From contig VWND01000013.1 of NCBI GenBank assembly GCA_009599575.1, positions 124,001-188,000 on the forward strand: DNA of 64,000 nt, read 5' to 3'. Every line of letters begins with the position of its first letter. Position 1 is the stretch's first letter. The position numbers were made by a program, and so were the translations under genes. This DNA comes from Blumeriella jaapii (lineage: Eukaryota > Ascomycota > Leotiomycetes > Helotiales > Drepanopezizaceae). Below are positions 61,771 through 64,000 of this stretch, in pieces. The notes beneath the pieces are model-generated. The model ran no database searches. It saw nothing but the letters and a program-made list of their open reading frames with translations, and was not told where the DNA came from.

Positions 61771-62430
61771 AACCTTTTAAAAAAATTTAAAAACAACCGA
61801 ACGATAATTCCGCTGTTAAAAACACAATTCAAATCGTAATTCTATTTATAACCGAAAAAAAGAAAAAAGCATACAAAACTATTTACTAACGGTTTTATTA
61901 TTTTTATTATTTATTATTTTCCTTTTATTATATATTATCCTATTGTTTTTGTTTTGTTTTATTTATATACAATTTAATCGTTTTGTTTTATATACATTAT
62001 TTATTTTTGAAACTTTCATATTATTTAAAACATTTATTATACTTTTTTTTGTTTAATTATACTTTTATTTATCAAAACAAAAGCTTTGTATATATTTAAG
62101 CCGTATATTTAATATATTTATATTATTCGCATATTTTACGAAATTTTTTTTTATGCATTTTATTATTTGCTACTTTTTGCATTATTTATTTTTTTCGTTG
62201 TTTTAAACAAATGCCTGCTTAAATAATTATAATTTATTAAAAAGACAGCATACGGATTTTTATAATTTTTGAATATAAATATCTTACAGTTTTCGTATTT
62301 TTTCTTAACTATTTTTTAATAAATATAATATATTTTTTTGATTAATAAACCTATCGATATTATATCGTTTCCTAAATAAAACGTTGCTAAATTTAGCAAA
62401 CTTATTTTTAATTTATTTTAAAACGAAACT
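61771..62430. other. Gyp2 3' region, T-rich, no gene seen
   Basis: Very AT-rich, with long T/A runs and no supportable reading frame. Confidence 0.5.
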
Positions 62431-62721
62431 ATTATACGCAATTTTTCCGAGTTTAAGCAAGCGTATAATGCCGCTATCTTAAATTAATAAGCTGCTTTCG
62501 TAAAAATATTTATAAAACAATTCGATATAATAATTAAAAACGTTAACAAATTTTTATTCGATTACGAAAGCTTCGTTAAAACTGAATTCGTTCGCAAAAG
62601 TTTTAATTACGATAAATTTTTACTAAACTACGATAACGTTTTAAAAGCCTTCGCCGAAGCAAAAAAAGCTCGAAATAATAAAAAAAAAAAAAAAAAAATC
62701 GAATTTTGCGCTTTTTGCTAA
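62431..62721 (+). pseudogene. Coding-like remnant in the Gyp2 3' region, unknown
   Basis: A 97-codon frame with only two adjacent stops (TAA TAA at about codon 18) before the TAA at 62719. Composition is protein-like (FSEFKQAYNAAIL, VRKSFNYDKFLLNYDNVLKA, AFAEAKKARNN) and the frame is longer than expected in this AT-rich background. It lies after integrase and before the 3' LTR. I do not recognise it. Confidence 0.3.
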
Positions 62722-62927
62722 ATTAACGAAAAAAAAATATTTAAAAATACGTTTTTAATAAAATCACCGGTATTATTCCATTTCGGCATTTCGCTCGCTT
62801 TTTCGAAATTATTATTTTTACGAAAAAAAAAGTTTGAATATTAAACGCTTATATTTTCAAAGCGCAAATTTTAAAAGCCAACAATCCAAAAGCCCGCAAA
62901 TTTATAAGTTTTTTTACAGCCGTTTGC

Positions 62928-63151
62928 TGTGACAGCTGGCTTAAGGGTGATCATGATGATATGGGCCGAAAGATACGCGTGTACGTTGAATACTAAGGTG
63001 AAAAGCTCTAAAGTAAACGGGAGCTCTGAACTATTAAATACAGGTTGGTAGGGGTCCGTGCGCAAACCTTAATCCTACCACTGGCAATTACTACTGGCAA
63101 TTACTACTAGCAATTACCACTGGCAATTTACCACCGGCCAGAATCGTAACA
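62928..63151 (-). repeat. Foreign LTR-like sequence (224 bp) inside the Gyp2 3' region
   Basis: On the plus strand it runs tgtgacagctgg to cagaatcgtaaca. On the minus strand it begins TGTTACG and ends GTCACA, directly preceded by a purine tract (aaaggggggggtag, reverse complement of 63152-63165). That is the layout of a polypurine tract plus 3' LTR. It matches none of the other LTRs here. GC content is normal and RIP is slight. The rest of such an element is not visible unless 63166-63549 belongs to it. Confidence 0.55.
63078..63140 (+). repeat. 13-14 bp tandem repeat (actggcaattact)
   Basis: Four to five imperfect units within the 224-bp LTR-like sequence. Confidence 0.85.
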
Positions 63152-63235
63152 CTACCCCCCCCTTTCGAAGAACTGGTCCCCAGATCTGAAGCCGTAGAAC
63201 CCAACCCGTATTTCCTTCCATATTTTCAACCCATC

Positions 63236-63436
63236 AGGCAGACGTAAGTTGCCAGCTATTTTATCGCATAAGCAGACGTAGGTTGCTAGCCGTTTTGTCG
63301 TATAAGCAGAGGTAGGTTGCTAGCCATTATTTGCATAGGCAGGGGTAGGTTGCCAGCCATCTTGTTGCGTAGGCAGACGTAAGTTGCCAGCTATTTTGTC
63401 GCAAAGGCAGGCGTAAGTTGCCAGCTATTATATGCA
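63236..63436 (+). repeat. ~33-bp minisatellite, six units
   Basis: Six units of the type aggcagacgtaagttgccag followed by ctattttgtcgc. Units differ at a few positions, mainly by transitions. It is GC-richer than the surrounding sequence. Confidence 0.88.
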
Positions 63437-63543
63437 GTCAGGTGCAAGCTCTGATAGATCGATAGGCTCAGCGAAGAGATCGAATTGTATTAAAAAGTAT
63501 GCAGTTAGGTGCAAGCTCTGGTAGCAGTTAGGTGCAAGCTTTG
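63434..63543 (+). repeat. gcagttaggtgcaagctctg dispersed triple repeat
   Basis: Copies at 63434, 63501 and 63524. The last lies directly upstream of the Gyp2 3' LTR. No polypurine tract is evident at that junction. Confidence 0.75.
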
Positions 63544-63549
63544 TAGCAG

Positions 63550-64000
63550 TGTAAAACGGTGATACCTTGTATTGATGGGAGTTGGTAGTTTTAGCTATGG
63601 TCGAGGCATGGACCTCCGAGACCCCCTGCCACTGACTACCTTCAACAGGTATAAAAGCAAAACACCCCCTTAAATAGTACCATAGGCACGCAGTTTAATT
63701 CATACTTTTACTTATTTTTCTTTTTTTTTCTTCAGTCTCTTTTAGGGATTTCTTAGACTATTTTACCCACCGATATATGGCCGTATCAATTTGGTTTTTC
63801 TACCTACTTTTACATTTAGTGATTTACGCAAGGATTCAAACTTCGGTGTTTCGTTTTTATACATTTGCCGATGCATTTCTTAAATTTTCAGTTAAAGTCG
63901 ATTTCGATATTTCGCCATTACGGCTTAAAAGACCTTTTATATGGTATTATTCGCAGCTGTATTATATAAAAAACCTTTAATAGCTTTTTTTATTTTGCGT
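63550..64000 (+). repeat. Gyp2 3' LTR, cut by the window end
   Basis: tgtaaaacggtgatacc onward, matching 6669-6802 plus 13211-13531. TATA-like tataaaag at 63650-63657. The LTR is predicted to end about 17 bases beyond the window. The first ~150 bases are little mutated. Confidence 0.85.

Larger units (their letters stand above)
6669..64000 (+). mobile_element. Gyp2: ~9.3 kb Ty3/gypsy element carrying most of the nest
   Basis: Its 5' LTR starts tgtaaaacggtgatac at 6669, inside copy 1b, and the same LTR start recurs at 63550. The 3' LTR runs off the window. Own sequence: 6669-6802, 13211-14343, 14620-17929, 24352-26596 and 61530-64000. The pieces join in order through TSDs at each nested insertion. 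Gag, protease, RT, RNase H and integrase remnants appear in that order on the plus strand, which makes it Ty3/gypsy. The integrase C-terminus has a WLGFYEVYEA segment (GPY/F-like module), and I see no chromodomain after it. The TSD at the left end should be cgtgc (6664-6668); its partner is outside the window. Removing the insertions leaves about 9.3 kb. Confidence 0.85.

Noticed and set aside
63236..63543. CRISPR-like regular repeats
   Set aside because: Units are contiguous tandem copies without unique spacers, and the genome is fungal.
1..64000. Host genes, effector genes, rRNA or tRNA genes in the AT-rich isochore
   Set aside because: Every stretch is assigned to an LTR element or its spacer. 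I saw no signal-peptide Cys-rich frame, intron-bearing gene or RNA-gene motif outside them.

Overview
The window is entirely transposable-element sequence from a filamentous ascomycete (Pezizomycotina-type) genome. I see no host gene, rRNA, tRNA or CRISPR array. Most of it is AT-rich, poor in CpA/TpG, rich in TpA and still rich in CpG, and most frames are cut by TAA/TAG where less damaged copies read CAA, CAG or TGG. That is the mark of repeat-induced point mutation (RIP) acting on repeats in an AT-rich isochore.

The layout is one nest of LTR retrotransposons, resolved here through LTR ends (TG...CA) and 5-bp target-site duplications (TSDs). From outside in: copy 1a of a Ty3/gypsy chromovirus (Gyp1, minus, 1-1257) is broken in its LTR by copy 1b (minus, 1258-6668). 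Copy 1b is broken by a ~9.3 kb Ty3/gypsy element of another family (Gyp2, plus, 6669 to beyond 64000). Gyp2 carries copy 1c (plus, 6803-13205), a solo Gyp1 LTR (14349-14614), copy 1d (minus, 17935-24346) and a third family, Gyp3a (plus, 26602-61524). Gyp3a is split by a second Gyp3 in opposite orientation (3b, minus, 28005-43201), by the best-preserved Gyp1 copy 1e (plus, 43504-49906) and by a Ty1/copia element (Cop1, minus, 54417-60376). Gyp3b holds a fourth Ty3/gypsy family (Gyp4, minus, 34074-41905), which holds a 1.81 kb non-autonomous LTR element (Mini1, 38793-40602) with identical LTRs and no visible RIP. The deepest line has seven layers.

The model is supported by length agreement once insertions are removed: Gyp3a ~7.35 kb and Gyp3b ~7.36 kb; Gyp1 copies 6403, 6412 and 6403 bp. 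RIP damage decreases with nesting depth, so the nest reads as a relative time series.

Gyp1, Gyp3 and Gyp4 each end pol with recognisable chromodomain sequence, which in this family binds methylated histone H3; that fits repeated insertion into silent repeats. Copy 1e is nearly readable: one pol frame from about 45395 to 49639 (protease, RT, RNase H, integrase, chromodomain) with two small deletions and several CAA/CAG-to-stop changes, all on one strand. Gyp3 has an unexpected antisense reading frame between pol and the 3' LTR, in both copies, with Cys motifs and an Ala-rich tail. The right end of Gyp2 has a GC-richer, repeat-rich island (62928-63549) containing a foreign-looking LTR.
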